Shown: piece by piece, positions 1 to 8,508 of the stretch
How the letters are laid out: the number at the start of each line of letters is the position of its first letter
Numbering within the stretch: position 1 is the stretch's first letter
Assembly (NCBI GenBank): GCA_963805305.1
Contig: CAWDTM010000008.1
Location: 558,001-622,000, forward strand
DNA: 64,000 nt
DNA from: CAVXEH01 sp963805305
GTDB taxonomy: Bacteria > Chloroflexota > Limnocylindria > QHBO01
Direction: 5' to 3'
Notes under the pieces: generated by a model
What the model was told of the DNA's origin: nothing
What the model saw: only the letters and a program-made list of their open reading frames with translations
The model's database searches: none
Made by a program: the position numbers and the translations under genes

Positions 1-2
1 AC

Positions 3-818
3 GGACCCAGCAGCAGTCGGGACGTCACCGCCGACGCGAACGGCAACTTCACCGTGAGGATGCAGCTTGTCCCCGGCTCGAACGTGTTCACCGTGGTGGC
101 CAACGATCCGGTGACGCACCGTGACTCGCCACAGCAGACGCGGACCATCGACGTGAACCTCTCGAGCGCATCACCGTCCCCGGGTGCCGCGATCGCGCTG
201 ACGGGTCCGAAGGACGGTGCGAGCGTGACCGGAGCCGTGACGGCCACCGGCACCGCTCCAGCCGGCACCACGGTCCACGTCGAGGCGACCCTGGGGACCG
301 CGGCGGGACCGGGCTTCTCCATCAAGACCATCTCCGGCCAGACGATCACCGTGCCGACCCTGGCGGCCGGCACAATCGTCACCGGGGACGCGACCGCCGG
401 CCAGGACGGGACCTTCACGGCAACCCTGCAGCTGGCCCCGGGTACCTGGCAGCTGTCGGTGGTACCGGGGGCCGCGGCGCCATCGGGATCCGCCCCGCCG
501 TCCGCGACGCCCGCAGGCTCGCTGGCCCCCGGAGCGTCCGTCAAGGTGACCGTCAAGCCGGCTACCGGCCTGGTCGGTGGGCTGCGCATCGCCGGCGGGC
601 CTTCGTACCTCATCGTGCTGCAGGACAACGTCCCGCTGTCGGGCGTTTCCGGGCACACCCTTGCGGCCGGCAAGTCGGTCTCGCTCAAGGCGAAGAAGAC
701 GCTGGTCGTGCGCGCCGGCAACGCCGGCGCGGTCACGGTGACCATCAACGGGATCTCGATGGGCACTATGGGCGGTCCGGGCCAGGTCATCGAGTGGCAC
801 GTTCAGGCCACCGGATGA
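3..818 (+). CDS. RodZ-like protein, C-terminal part (5' end outside window)
   Basis: The frame is open from base 3, so the start lies upstream of the window. The visible part has a beta-rich Ig-like stretch (ANGNFTV...GSNVFTVVA), a second Ig-like stretch (residues LTGPKDGASVTG onward), a Pro/Ala/Ser linker, and a last domain of about 75 residues with GGPSYLIVLQDN, an AGKSVSLKAKK segment, then RAGNAGAVTVTINGISMG and a closing VIEWHV. That last pattern is typical of the DUF4115 domain at the C-terminus of RodZ-type cell-shape proteins, which normally start with a cytoplasmic helix-turn-helix and one membrane helix. Family assignment of the C-domain is fairly good; the Ig-like additions are unusual for RodZ and could instead mark a secreted adhesin-like protein. 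Confidence 0.6.
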   Translation, partial: GPSSSRDVTADANGNFTVRMQLVPGSNVFTVVANDPVTHRDSPQQTRTIDVNLSSASPSPGAAIALTGPKDGASVTGAVTATGTAPAGTTVHVEATLGTAAGPGFSIKTISGQTITVPTLAAGTIVTGDATAGQDGTFTATLQLAPGTWQLSVVPGAAAPSGSAPPSATPAGSLAPGASVKVTVKPATGLVGGLRIAGGPSYLIVLQDNVPLSGVSGHTLAAGKSVSLKAKKTLVVRAGNAGAVTVTINGISMGTMGGPGQVIEWHVQATG

Positions 819-903
819 GGCCGGTCGGGCCCTTCGGCACAAGACTCCGCGACGACCAATGTCGGAAGATAGGGCCCTCGACGAACGAGGGAGCGAGGAG
901 CAG

Positions 904-1395
904 ATGGCAGGCGATTCCACGTTCGATGTCGTGAGCGAGTTCGACCAGCAGGAGCTGGTCAACGCGCTCGACCAGGTGCGCCGGGAGATCGGCACCCGCT
1001 TTGACTTCAAGGGGAGCCGGTGCTCGCTCGAGCTGGGCAAGGACGGGATCACCCTCCTCGCCGATGACGAGTTCCGGGCCAAGGCGGTTCGCGACCTGGT
1101 GGAGTCGAAGGCGGTGCGCCGCAACCTGTCGCTCAAGATCTTCGACTGGGGCAGGCTCGAGCCGGCGGCGGGTGGCACGGTGCGGCAGCAGATCGCCCTC
1201 AAACGCGGCCTCACCTCGGATCAGGCCAAGGAGATTGCCAAGCTGGTGCGCGAGAAGTTCCCGAAGGTGAAGCCGGTGATCCAGGGCGACGCGGTGCGCG
1301 TGTCCGGGAAGAGCCGGGACGAGCTGCAGGCGGTGATCGCGCACCTGCGCGGCCTCGACTACCCCGTCGCCCTGCAGTTCACGAACTACCGATGA
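904..1395 (+). CDS. yajQ: YajQ family nucleotide/c-di-GMP-binding protein
   Basis: 163 residues, the usual YajQ length. It opens with MAGDSTFDVVSEFDQQEL, the family's N-terminal signature, followed by TRFDFKGS and the second ferredoxin-like repeat near the C-terminus (PVIQGDAVRVSGKSRDELQ). A longer in-frame ATG exists at 859, but the ATG at 904 fits the family start and has a GAGGA ribosome site just upstream. YajQ proteins are small cytoplasmic proteins; some bind cyclic di-GMP and act on transcription. A GGDEF-EAL protein is encoded 11 kb away, so a c-di-GMP link is possible but not shown. It lies 13 bases before pncC and is probably cotranscribed. Confidence 0.93.
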   Translation: MAGDSTFDVVSEFDQQELVNALDQVRREIGTRFDFKGSRCSLELGKDGITLLADDEFRAKAVRDLVESKAVRRNLSLKIFDWGRLEPAAGGTVRQQIALKRGLTSDQAKEIAKLVREKFPKVKPVIQGDAVRVSGKSRDELQAVIAHLRGLDYPVALQFTNYR

Positions 1396-1408
1396 GGAGA
1401 AGGTACCG

Positions 1409-1918
1409 ATGTCGGTCATGAGAGCTCCCGACGACGTCGCGCTGGCAGGCCTTGCGGCGCAGCTCGGGGAGGTGCTCCGACCGCGCGGCTGGCGGGTGGC
1501 GACCGCGGAGTCGTCGACCGGCGGGCTGATCGGTCATGCGATCACCATGATCCCCGGCGCGAGCGAGTACTACGTCGGCGGCGTGATCTGTTACTCGAAC
1601 CTGGCCAAGGAGCGTGAGCTCGGCGTCGAGCCCACCCTCATCGCCGACTGTGGGGCCGTGAGCTCGGAGGTTGCCTCGGCAATGGCGGAAGGCGTCTGGC
1701 ACCGCTTCGGAGTGGAGATGGGCATCGCGGTCACCGGTATCGCCGGCCCGGAGGGCGCTGGAGCAGGGAAGCCCATAGGCCTCCATTTCGTGGCGGTCGC
1801 CCGGATGGGGCACCCTCCCGTCGTGGAGCGCCACGAGTTCGGCTTCGCGCGTGACGGGAACCGTGGCGCGGCCGCTGCCGCGGCGCTCGAGCTCGCCATC
1901 CGGGAGGCGGCGGCCTAG
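1409..1918 (+). CDS. pncC: Nicotinamide-nucleotide amidohydrolase (CinA C-terminal family)
   Basis: 169 residues, a stand-alone CinA C-terminal domain. It carries AESSTGG (residues 33-39) with the catalytic Ser, the GVICYSN segment, and VTGIAGPEG. Known members deamidate nicotinamide mononucleotide to nicotinate mononucleotide, recycling the NMN released by NAD-dependent DNA ligase. A strong ribosome site (GAGGAGAAGG) precedes the ATG. It sits between yajQ and murC with 4 bases to the latter, so the three look like one operon. Confidence 0.93.
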   Translation: MSVMRAPDDVALAGLAAQLGEVLRPRGWRVATAESSTGGLIGHAITMIPGASEYYVGGVICYSNLAKERELGVEPTLIADCGAVSSEVASAMAEGVWHRFGVEMGIAVTGIAGPEGAGAGKPIGLHFVAVARMGHPPVVERHEFGFARDGNRGAAAAAALELAIREAAA

Positions 1919-1922
1919 GCCC

Positions 1923-3368
1923 ATGGTGCGGGCCGGCGAGCGGATCCACGTCATCGGCATCGCCGGCTCCGGCGCCGCGGGGGTGGCCCTGCTCGCCCAC
2001 CGGGCTGGGGCCCGCGTCGACGGCTGCGATCTGGACGCCCCCTCGCCGTACACCGCACCCCTGGAGTCGGCCGGGGTGGCGGTCATCACCGGCCATGACC
2101 CGGCCCACCTGACCGGCGTCGACCGGGTGGCGATTACCCCTGCTGTGCGGGCCATGGCCGAGCATGCCGAGCTGGCCGCCGCCGAGGCGGCCGGCCTGCC
2201 AGTGGTGCCGTGGCAGGCGCTGCTGGGCGAGATGCAGGGGTCAGCGGGCCACGTGGGTCTCGCGGTGACCGGCACGCACGGGAAGTCGACCACCACGGCC
2301 CTGCTCGGGCATCTGCTCATTGCGGCCGGGATGGATCCGACGGTCGAGGTCGGCGCCTTCATCGCGGCCTGGGGTGCCACCGTGCGGGCTGGCGAAGGGG
2401 CTCCGTTCGTCGTGGAGGCCGACGAGTTCGGCGACAACTTCCTGCACTATCACCCGGCGGGCGTCATCGTCACGAATGTCGAGATGGATCATCCCGACTA
2501 CTTCGCCGATCGCGCCGCGGTCCTGGACTCCTTCGAGCGGTTCGTCCGGGGGATGGGGGAGGATCCGCGCCTCGGCGGACGCCTGCTCCTGGTCGCCCAT
2601 GATGATCCCGGGACGCGAGAGCTGCGCCATCGGCTCACCGGATGGCCCGGACGCATCGTCGGCTACGGTCCGGGCGGCGAGATCGTGGCCGCCGACGTGG
2701 AGCTGCTCCCCGAGGTCACGCGCTTCAGCCTCTTGGGCGAACGGTTTGAGATGAGCCTGGCAGGCACGCACAACGTGCTGAACGCCACGGCCGCCCTCGC
2801 CCTGGCCCGCGAGGTGGGCGCGCCGCCCGCGGCCCTGGTGGACGGCCTGCGCACATTCCCCGGCGCGGGGCGCCGCATGGAGCTGATCGCCGATACTGCG
2901 GGCGTGCGGGTGTATGACGACTACGGCCACCATCCCACCGAGGTGCGCGCCGCGCTGGCGGCGGCCCGCCAGAAGGTGGGCAAGCGCCGGCTGTGGGCCG
3001 TCTTCGAGCCGCACATGTATTCGCGCACCGCGCTCTTCCTCGACGAGTTTTCCGCTGCCTTCACCGATGCGGATGAGGTCGTGATCGCGGACATCTTCGC
3101 CAGCCGCGACACGGCGGAGGCCATGCGAGCCATCACCGCAGCGGACCTGGCCGATGCCATCGAGCGGGCGACCGGCACACCGGCCATCGCGACCGGTGAC
3201 ATTGCGGCAACCACGACCTACGTGGCCGAGCACCTGCGGGAAGGCGACGCGGTGCTCGTGATGGGCGCCGGGAAGTCGTACCGGATCGCCGGCGGGCTCG
3301 GTGACGCGCTCGCCCACGGCGTGGTGACGCGACCCCGTTCGCCGGGGTTCGGAGGGGCGGGCGCATGA
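1923..3368 (+). CDS. murC: UDP-N-acetylmuramate--L-alanine ligase family (Mur ligase)
   Basis: 481 residues, normal for MurC. The N-terminal Rossmann-like part begins with HVIGIAGSGAAG; the ATP loop GTHGKST is at residues 117-123; EADEF and TNVEMDHPDYF follow in the central domain; the C-terminal ligase domain has DDYGHHPTEVRA and FEPHMYSRT. It would add L-alanine to UDP-MurNAc in the cytoplasm during peptidoglycan synthesis. The ATG at 1923 was chosen over an upstream in-frame start at 1851 because that one lies inside pncC and adds residues unlike MurC. Mpl, the recycling ligase, is the main alternative. The last codon overlaps the next gene (ATGA). Confidence 0.87.
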   Translation: MVRAGERIHVIGIAGSGAAGVALLAHRAGARVDGCDLDAPSPYTAPLESAGVAVITGHDPAHLTGVDRVAITPAVRAMAEHAELAAAEAAGLPVVPWQALLGEMQGSAGHVGLAVTGTHGKSTTTALLGHLLIAAGMDPTVEVGAFIAAWGATVRAGEGAPFVVEADEFGDNFLHYHPAGVIVTNVEMDHPDYFADRAAVLDSFERFVRGMGEDPRLGGRLLLVAHDDPGTRELRHRLTGWPGRIVGYGPGGEIVAADVELLPEVTRFSLLGERFEMSLAGTHNVLNATAALALAREVGAPPAALVDGLRTFPGAGRRMELIADTAGVRVYDDYGHHPTEVRAALAAARQKVGKRRLWAVFEPHMYSRTALFLDEFSAAFTDADEVVIADIFASRDTAEAMRAITAADLADAIERATGTPAIATGDIAATTTYVAEHLREGDAVLVMGAGKSYRIAGGLGDALAHGVVTRPRSPGFGGAGA

Positions 3369-3739
3369 CCGGCGCGCGCGCGGGAGCCATGAGCCTGGTG
3401 CTCGCCCTGGCGGTCGCCATCAGTGAACAGGGGCTCGTCCGCCTCGTGGACGCCTCGGGCGCGAAGGACCAGCCCGCACTGGTCCTCGTCCTCATTCTTG
3501 CTGCCTTCCTCGGCGTGCTGACGGCGGTGATCACCCGCATGCTGCGGCTACCCGGTGCCACGGCTCCCACAGCCCTGGTGCTGGGCTGGATCCTGGTGCC
3601 CCCGGTGCTGGCCGCGATCCCGAGCGCCGCCACGGACCTGTTCGCGCGGAGCGCCGCGCTCGATGTGAACCAGGCCCTTGCGCTGGCGGTTGCCACCATC
3701 GCCGCGGCGGTCACCCTGGGAGTGCCCGGCGAGCGATGA
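3365..3739 (+). CDS. Small membrane protein of unknown function
   Basis: 124 residues with about four hydrophobic segments: near residues 8-24, 38-57 (ALVLVLILAAFLGVLTAVI), 67-86 (TALVLGWILVPPVLAAI) and 102-120. No recognised family. The start ATG overlaps the murC stop, and its own stop overlaps the next gene's ATG, so it is translationally coupled on both sides. That is the main evidence that it is real. It probably sits in the cytoplasmic membrane; whether it relates to wall synthesis is unknown. Confidence 0.7.
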   Translation: MTGARAGAMSLVLALAVAISEQGLVRLVDASGAKDQPALVLVLILAAFLGVLTAVITRMLRLPGATAPTALVLGWILVPPVLAAIPSAATDLFARSAALDVNQALALAVATIAAAVTLGVPGER

Positions 3740-4725
3740 GTCGCGGGTCGACCGCGGCAGCCTGGGTCATGGCTGACAGTGGATGGCGCTGGGCCGTTCT
3801 GCCAGGCGTGGTGGTGGGTTCGAGCCTCGTGACCTTCATCCTTCCTCAGCGCGATGGTCCGCTCGCCCTGTTCGAGGCGCTGGCGCCAGTCGTGTACGGC
3901 GTCCTGGCGTCGCTTCTGCCGCTGTCTGCCCTGCGGCGGTCACCTGTGCTGGCAATGGCGACGATCGGTGCCCTGGTGTTCGCGTTCGGTGTGTACGGCG
4001 CCCCCGCACGCGCCACGCAGAGCGGTGCCGGGCCGGGGCTGACCGTCCTGACCTGGAACCTGCACGGTGGTCCCGCGGGGCAGATGGGATTCGCAGCCGT
4101 GAGCGGGCGCGTCGACCCGGACGTGATCATCCTGGAGGAGGCCGCGCTGCGCTCGGGCGACGACGCCCTCATGTCGGCATGGCCCTACCGGTTCGCCCTG
4201 CCGCGGGCGGGAACCCCTCCCGGCATGCTGATCCTCAGCAAGCTGCCCTTCGAGTCCCAGGGGGTGCTGAGCGACCCGGCCGCTGCCTGGGACCGGCCGC
4301 GGGCTCCATGGATTCGGGTAACCGTGGCGGGCACCGCCATCACCATCGTTGGCGTCCACCTCGAATTCCCGTTGGCCAGCCTGCCGTGTCCGTACTGTCC
4401 GGATGCCCGGGACATGCAGGTGGCGGGGGTCGCGGATTTTGCGCGAAGGGTGAGTGCGGCCGGCGACCAGGTGGTGGTCGCAGGCGACTTCAACCTTACC
4501 GAGCGCGAGCCAGCGTACCGCGACCTGGCGTCCATCCTGGAAGACGCCGGCGATGCAGCGGGTCCCACGTGGCGCCCAGTGGCGGCCACCTGGATGCCCC
4601 CGGTCCTGCGCCTCGACCACGTCTTCGTTTCGCGGGGCCTGGCCATCAGCCGAGCACTCGTCAGCTGCCAGGGAACGCGGAGCGACCACTGCCCGCTGAT
4701 CGCGACGCTCCGCCTTTCGGGATAG
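3736..4725 (+). CDS. Membrane-anchored endonuclease/exonuclease/phosphatase family protein
   Basis: 329 residues. The first ~95 residues hold two to three hydrophobic helices; the EEP catalytic domain follows with TWNLHGG (about 106-112), the metal Glu in ILEEAAL (about 133), GDFNL (about 250) and SDHCP (about 316) with RLDHVF before it. These are the metal and phosphate-binding motifs of the DNase I/sphingomyelinase fold. Membrane anchoring with the domain probably outside suggests a lipid, nucleotide or sugar-phosphate substrate, but the target cannot be read from sequence. The ATG overlaps the previous stop. Confidence 0.85.
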   Translation: MSRGSTAAAWVMADSGWRWAVLPGVVVGSSLVTFILPQRDGPLALFEALAPVVYGVLASLLPLSALRRSPVLAMATIGALVFAFGVYGAPARATQSGAGPGLTVLTWNLHGGPAGQMGFAAVSGRVDPDVIILEEAALRSGDDALMSAWPYRFALPRAGTPPGMLILSKLPFESQGVLSDPAAAWDRPRAPWIRVTVAGTAITIVGVHLEFPLASLPCPYCPDARDMQVAGVADFARRVSAAGDQVVVAGDFNLTEREPAYRDLASILEDAGDAAGPTWRPVAATWMPPVLRLDHVFVSRGLAISRALVSCQGTRSDHCPLIATLRLSG

Positions 4726-4813
4726 TCTGGCCCCCCGGTGGCGAGCTACCCGGACGCCGTCGGGGGAGTATGGTTCTGTCTGCCGCGCGGGTGCGAAGCG
4801 TTCGCCCCGATGA

Positions 4814-4840
4814 TTGCATATGCAAGTATCGGTGTATCAT
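4814..4840 (+). promoter_or_regulatory. Pirin promoter with palindromic operator
   Basis: An AT-rich island in GC-rich surroundings. Bases 4814-4825 (TTGCATATGCAA) are a perfect 12-base palindrome overlapping the likely -35. TATCAT at 4835-4840 is a good -10, and only six bases separate it from the ATG at 4847, so the mRNA is probably leaderless. The palindrome is the size and type bound by MarR-like dimers, but no such regulator is encoded nearby. Confidence 0.55.
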
Positions 4841-4846
4841 GCTCGC

Positions 4847-5830
4847 ATGCCTGCCGTGACCGTCGAGGACATCACCGTCCTCCCGCGCATTCCGCGACCC
4901 GATCCAGCCTCCGCCCGCCAGCGACCCGTGAAGCGCGTCACCGACGCGCCACGCGACTTCGAGGGGGAGGGGTTTCCGGTGCGCCGCGCATTCGCCGGCG
5001 TCGACCTGACGGAGATCGACCCGTTCGTGCACATGGACCAGATGGGCGAGGTCGAGTACGCCCCGGGTGAGGCCAAGGGAACGCCCTGGCACCCGCACCG
5101 CGGGTTCGAGACGGTGACCTACATGATGGACGGGGTGTTCGAGCACAGCGACTCGAACGGCGGTGGGGGAGTGATCACCAACGGGGACACCCAGTGGATG
5201 ACCGCCGGCGCCGGCATCCTGCATATCGAGAAGCCGCCGGAGGCGCTCGTGGTCAGCGGGGGACTCTTCCACGGCATTCAGCTCTGGGTGAACCTGCCCC
5301 GCGCCCAGAAGTGGGCCGCACCGCGCTACCAGGACCTGCGCGCCAACGAGGTGGCCCTGCTCGCATCGGCCGATGGCGGCGCCCTCCTGCGGGTGATCGC
5401 CGGCCAGGTGGGGGACCACAGCGGACCAGGATCGACCTATACGCCCATGACCTTCGTCCACGCCACGATCAGCCCCGGCGCCCGCCTGGAGCTCCCGTGG
5501 CGCCCGGACTACAACGCCCTGGTCTACGTGCTCGCCGGGCACGGCACGGTTGGGACCGAGGGCTGGCCGATTCAGGCCGGGCGGCTGGCGGTCTTCGGCC
5601 CCGGCGATGCCTTGACCGTCAGCGGAGCGCGGGTCCAGGAGAGCCGCAGCCCGAACCTGGACGTGCTGATCCTGGGCGGACAGCCGATCCGCGAGCCGGT
5701 CGCCTGGATGGGCCCGTTCGTCATGAACACCCGCGAGGAGGTCGTCAAGGCGTTCGAGGACTACCGCGCGGGCCGTCTCGGCCAGATCCCGGCCGTGCAC
5801 AACGCGCCGACCACGGTGGTCGAATCCTGA
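4847..5830 (+). CDS. Pirin family cupin protein
   Basis: 327 residues, two cupin domains. The first has the pirin signature HPHRGFET (first His about residue 82), then GDTQWMTAGAGILHIE with the remaining metal ligands; the second cupin lies at about 190-290 (GRLAVFGPGDALTVSG). Pirins bind Fe; some are quercetin 2,3-dioxygenases, others act in transcription or redox sensing. The length is a little above the common ~290. The ATG at 4847 fits a -10 six bases upstream; an alternative TTG at 4814 would lie within the operator palindrome. Confidence 0.9.
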   Translation: MPAVTVEDITVLPRIPRPDPASARQRPVKRVTDAPRDFEGEGFPVRRAFAGVDLTEIDPFVHMDQMGEVEYAPGEAKGTPWHPHRGFETVTYMMDGVFEHSDSNGGGGVITNGDTQWMTAGAGILHIEKPPEALVVSGGLFHGIQLWVNLPRAQKWAAPRYQDLRANEVALLASADGGALLRVIAGQVGDHSGPGSTYTPMTFVHATISPGARLELPWRPDYNALVYVLAGHGTVGTEGWPIQAGRLAVFGPGDALTVSGARVQESRSPNLDVLILGGQPIREPVAWMGPFVMNTREEVVKAFEDYRAGRLGQIPAVHNAPTTVVES

Positions 5831-5853
5831 CAGTCGCGCGCCATCGGCCCCGG

Positions 5854-5859
5854 CATCAT
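5854..5859 (+). promoter_or_regulatory. Weak -10 candidate before the DUF1801-like gene
   Basis: CATCAT ends six bases before the GTG at 5866, the spacing seen at other starts in this window. It matches only part of the TATAAT consensus, so support rests mainly on position. Confidence 0.25.
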
Positions 5860-5865
5860 GGATGC

Positions 5866-6285
5866 GTGGAACCGATTCCGGCCGAGGTCCTTCTCGACGA
5901 GATTCCGCCCGAGCTGGCCCGCATCGGCGAGCGGATGCGTGGTCTTGTCCGGGAGGTGCTGCCCGATGCGGTCGAGCGAGTGCGACCCGGATGGCGGGTC
6001 ATCGGCTACGACCTGCCGGCTGGCCGGCGAAAGACGGTCTTCTTCGCCTGGATCCTCCCGCAACAGGAGCACATCCACCTGGGCTTCGTCCACGGCAGCG
6101 CGCTGGACGACCCGCACCACCTGCTCCAGGGCCAGCGCGGCGTGAAGTACGCCCGCTGGACGACCTTCGTTCCGGGCGACACGGTTGACGCAACGTCCCT
6201 GCGCGCGCTGCTGATCGATGCCGCGTTCGTCGCCGGCCTGCCGCGCGAGGTGCGCAGGCTGGGCCGTTCCGCCCGCGGCGAGTGA
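5866..6285 (+). CDS. DUF1801-like protein (YdhG/YjbR-type fold)
   Basis: 139 residues, GTG start at 5866. The pattern ERVRPGWRVIGYDLP, then FFAWILPQQEHIHLGFVHG and LLQGQRGVKYARW, resembles the DUF1801/YdhG group of small alpha-beta proteins often found beside methyltransferases and general stress genes. No catalytic residues are known for the group. It has no clear ribosome site, which fits a leaderless start. It ends 10 bases before the methyltransferase gene. Confidence 0.7.
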   Translation: MEPIPAEVLLDEIPPELARIGERMRGLVREVLPDAVERVRPGWRVIGYDLPAGRRKTVFFAWILPQQEHIHLGFVHGSALDDPHHLLQGQRGVKYARWTTFVPGDTVDATSLRALLIDAAFVAGLPREVRRLGRSARGE

Positions 6286-6295
6286 GGCGGGCCCC

Positions 6296-6937
6296 ATGAC
6301 GCAGGCGCACGAAGATCGCTGGGTCCAGTGGCACCGCGCGTACGACGATCCCACGTCGGCCCAGAGCCGGCGCCTGATCGCCGTGCAGGACCAGGTCCGG
6401 GCCACGCTCGACACCGCTCCGCCCGGCGTCATCCGCGTGCTGAGCCTGTGTGCTGGAAGGGGTCGGGACCTGCTGGACGTCCTCCGCGTGCATCCGCGCA
6501 GGGCAGATGTCGATGCCCGGCTGGTCGAGCTGGACCCGGCGCTGGCCGCCAATGCCCGGGCCGCCGCCGCCCAGGTCGATGGGTCCCGCATCGAGGTAGT
6601 CGAGGGTGACGCCGGCACGACCGACGCTTGCCGCGGTGCCGTTCCGGCTGACCTGCTCCTGCTGGCCGGCATCTTCGGGAATGTCCCCGATACCGACATC
6701 GAGGGCACCGCTCGGGCGACCTCGATGCTCTGCGCGCGCGGCGGCGTCGTCATCTGGACCCGGAGTCGGCGCGCTCCGGACCGTACCCCGGCCATCCGGA
6801 GCTGGTACGCCGCCGCGGGCGTGCAGGAAGAGGTCTTCATTGCGCCGGCAGAGGAGCTCTACTCCGTATACCGAGGGCGATTCACGGCCGATCCGAATCC
6901 GGTACGCCCGGGAGAGCGGCTCTTCACCTTCATCTGA
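6296..6937 (+). CDS. Class I SAM-dependent methyltransferase
   Basis: 213 residues. Motif I reads VLSLCAGRGRD (about 48-58), the acidic end of strand 2 is LVELDP, and EVVEGDAG marks the adenine site; LLLLAGIFGNVPD is the motif IV region. The substrate is unknown. The ATG at 6296 is preferred over a longer frame start at 6218 because the latter lies deep in the DUF1801-like gene. It is probably cotranscribed with that gene. Confidence 0.82.
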   Translation: MTQAHEDRWVQWHRAYDDPTSAQSRRLIAVQDQVRATLDTAPPGVIRVLSLCAGRGRDLLDVLRVHPRRADVDARLVELDPALAANARAAAAQVDGSRIEVVEGDAGTTDACRGAVPADLLLLAGIFGNVPDTDIEGTARATSMLCARGGVVIWTRSRRAPDRTPAIRSWYAAAGVQEEVFIAPAEELYSVYRGRFTADPNPVRPGERLFTFI

Positions 6938-7016
6938 CCCGGGCCCCGACGGGTGGGGGAGCGGCATCGGCGTGGGGGGCGCGAAATGTGCACGCGGGGC
7001 TGCCGGCCGAACGACG

Positions 7017-8474
7017 ATGATCCGACGCGTGCAATCGCCTTCAGCCCGCGTGCGCTCCGTGACAGCCCGAGATCGGTGGGTCGAGCTTCTCCTGTTCGTT
7101 GCCGTGGTGGGCCTTGCCGCGGCGGTCCGCGTGATCCAGCTGGCGACACCGCATGATCTCATCTTCGACGAGATCTACTACGCGCAGGACGCGTGCTCGT
7201 ACCTCGGCTGGGGAGCGAACGTGTGCGGCGTGGCCAGCGAGGTGTCCTGGGTCCATCCGCCGCTCGGCAAGTGGTTCATCGCGGCGGGCATCTGGATCTT
7301 CGGGAACAACTCGGTCGGCTGGCGCGTGGCGCCTGCGCTGGCGGGCATCGTCACCGTGGCCCTGGTCTACCTCCTCGCACGTCGCCTGACCGGCTCGCGG
7401 CTCGCCGGCCTCGTGGCGTCGGCGGTCGCCGCGCTCGACCCGCTCTCGATCATCTCCTCACGGGTTGCGATGCTCGACGCATTCACGACCTGCGCGGGCG
7501 TCGCGCTGCTGCTCTTCGCCGTCGCGGACCGTGACTCGGTGCTGCGGACGGGCGCCGACGCGTCAGACCGCACCTGGCGACGACCGTGGCTCGCGGCAGC
7601 CGGGGTGGCGGGCGGAATTGCCGTCGCGACGAAATGGTCGGGCGGTCTCGTCCTGGCGGCTGCCGTCCTGCTCGTGCTTGCCTGGGGCGTCGCCGCCGGC
7701 CTCCGGACGGGGCGCTCCATCACCCGTTCGCTGGTCACGGCAGGCCCGACCGTGCTCCTCTGGCTCGTCGTCGTTCCGGGCCTCATCTACACGCTCTCCT
7801 ACGTGGGTAGGGTGCATGGGCCGATCCTCGCGGTCCCGTGGGCGGAGGACGCCTGGATCCGCCAGTTCCTGCATCGTCAGCTGAGCATGCTGCGGTTTCA
7901 CGCTGGCCTCGCCGACACGCACCCCTACGCGTCGCCGGCGTGGTCCTGGCTCCTCGACAAGCGGCCGGTGGTCTTCTTCTTCGGGGTCGACGCGGCGGGC
8001 CGATACCGGGAGATCCTGGCCGCGGCCAATCCACTGCTGTACGTCCCCGGGTTCGCGGCCGCAGCGGTGGCCGCGGTCCTCGCCGTGCGACGCCGCGGGT
8101 GGTGGGACGCCGAGCTCGTCGTGGCGGCAGGCGTGGCAGCTGCGTTTCTCCCGTGGCTGGCGCTCTCCGCGTCCCGGTCGTTCATCTTCCTCTACTACCT
8201 TCTGCCGACGGTCCCATTCCTTGCCGTGGCGCTCGGGTGGGCCGCGGCGACGCTCCCGGGTCGAGCCGGCCGCGGCTTCGGCGCCGCAACACTCGTCGTG
8301 GCGGTGGCGGTCGCCGCGTTCTGGGCGCCCTTCGTCTACGCCGCGCCGCTCGATTACGCGACGTGGCGAACGCGGATCCTGCTGACCGACTGTGGCCCGC
8401 TGCCGCTGACGAACGGGCGGCTGGCGCCAAGGCCGGGCGGGGGAGAACCACCGCCCGGCTGGTGCTGGATCTGA
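7017..8474 (+). CDS. Dolichyl-phosphate-mannose-protein mannosyltransferase family (PMT, GT39)
   Basis: 485 residues, a multi-spanning membrane glycosyltransferase. The first extracytoplasmic loop has FDEIYYAQ (acidic catalytic pair near residues 51-52) and VSWVHPPLGKWF, the PMT signature, followed by about nine to ten hydrophobic helices and the typical GWCWI end. Bacterial PMTs transfer mannose from a polyprenyl-phosphate donor to secreted proteins at the outer face of the membrane. The ATG at 7017 was chosen because the longer frame from 6606 overlaps the methyltransferase. A 9-base inverted repeat (8432-8440 and 8451-8459) just before the stop could act as a terminator embedded in the coding end. 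Confidence 0.92.
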   Translation: MIRRVQSPSARVRSVTARDRWVELLLFVAVVGLAAAVRVIQLATPHDLIFDEIYYAQDACSYLGWGANVCGVASEVSWVHPPLGKWFIAAGIWIFGNNSVGWRVAPALAGIVTVALVYLLARRLTGSRLAGLVASAVAALDPLSIISSRVAMLDAFTTCAGVALLLFAVADRDSVLRTGADASDRTWRRPWLAAAGVAGGIAVATKWSGGLVLAAAVLLVLAWGVAAGLRTGRSITRSLVTAGPTVLLWLVVVPGLIYTLSYVGRVHGPILAVPWAEDAWIRQFLHRQLSMLRFHAGLADTHPYASPAWSWLLDKRPVVFFFGVDAAGRYREILAAANPLLYVPGFAAAAVAAVLAVRRRGWWDAELVVAAGVAAAFLPWLALSASRSFIFLYYLLPTVPFLAVALGWAAATLPGRAGRGFGAATLVVAVAVAAFWAPFVYAAPLDYATWRTRILLTDCGPLPLTNGRLAPRPGGGEPPPGWCWI

Positions 8475-8508
8475 GTGAGCTGGCACCGGACCTGCCATAC
8501 GTGGGAGC

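Noticed and set aside
171..1214. Long minus-strand frame opposite the RodZ-like and yajQ genes
   Set aside because: Arg/Ser-rich shadow of two plus-strand genes with clear motifs; no family features.
6606..7016. N-terminal extension of the PMT gene
   Set aside because: Lies inside the methyltransferase gene in another frame and adds Arg/Pro/Ser-rich text not found in PMT proteins.
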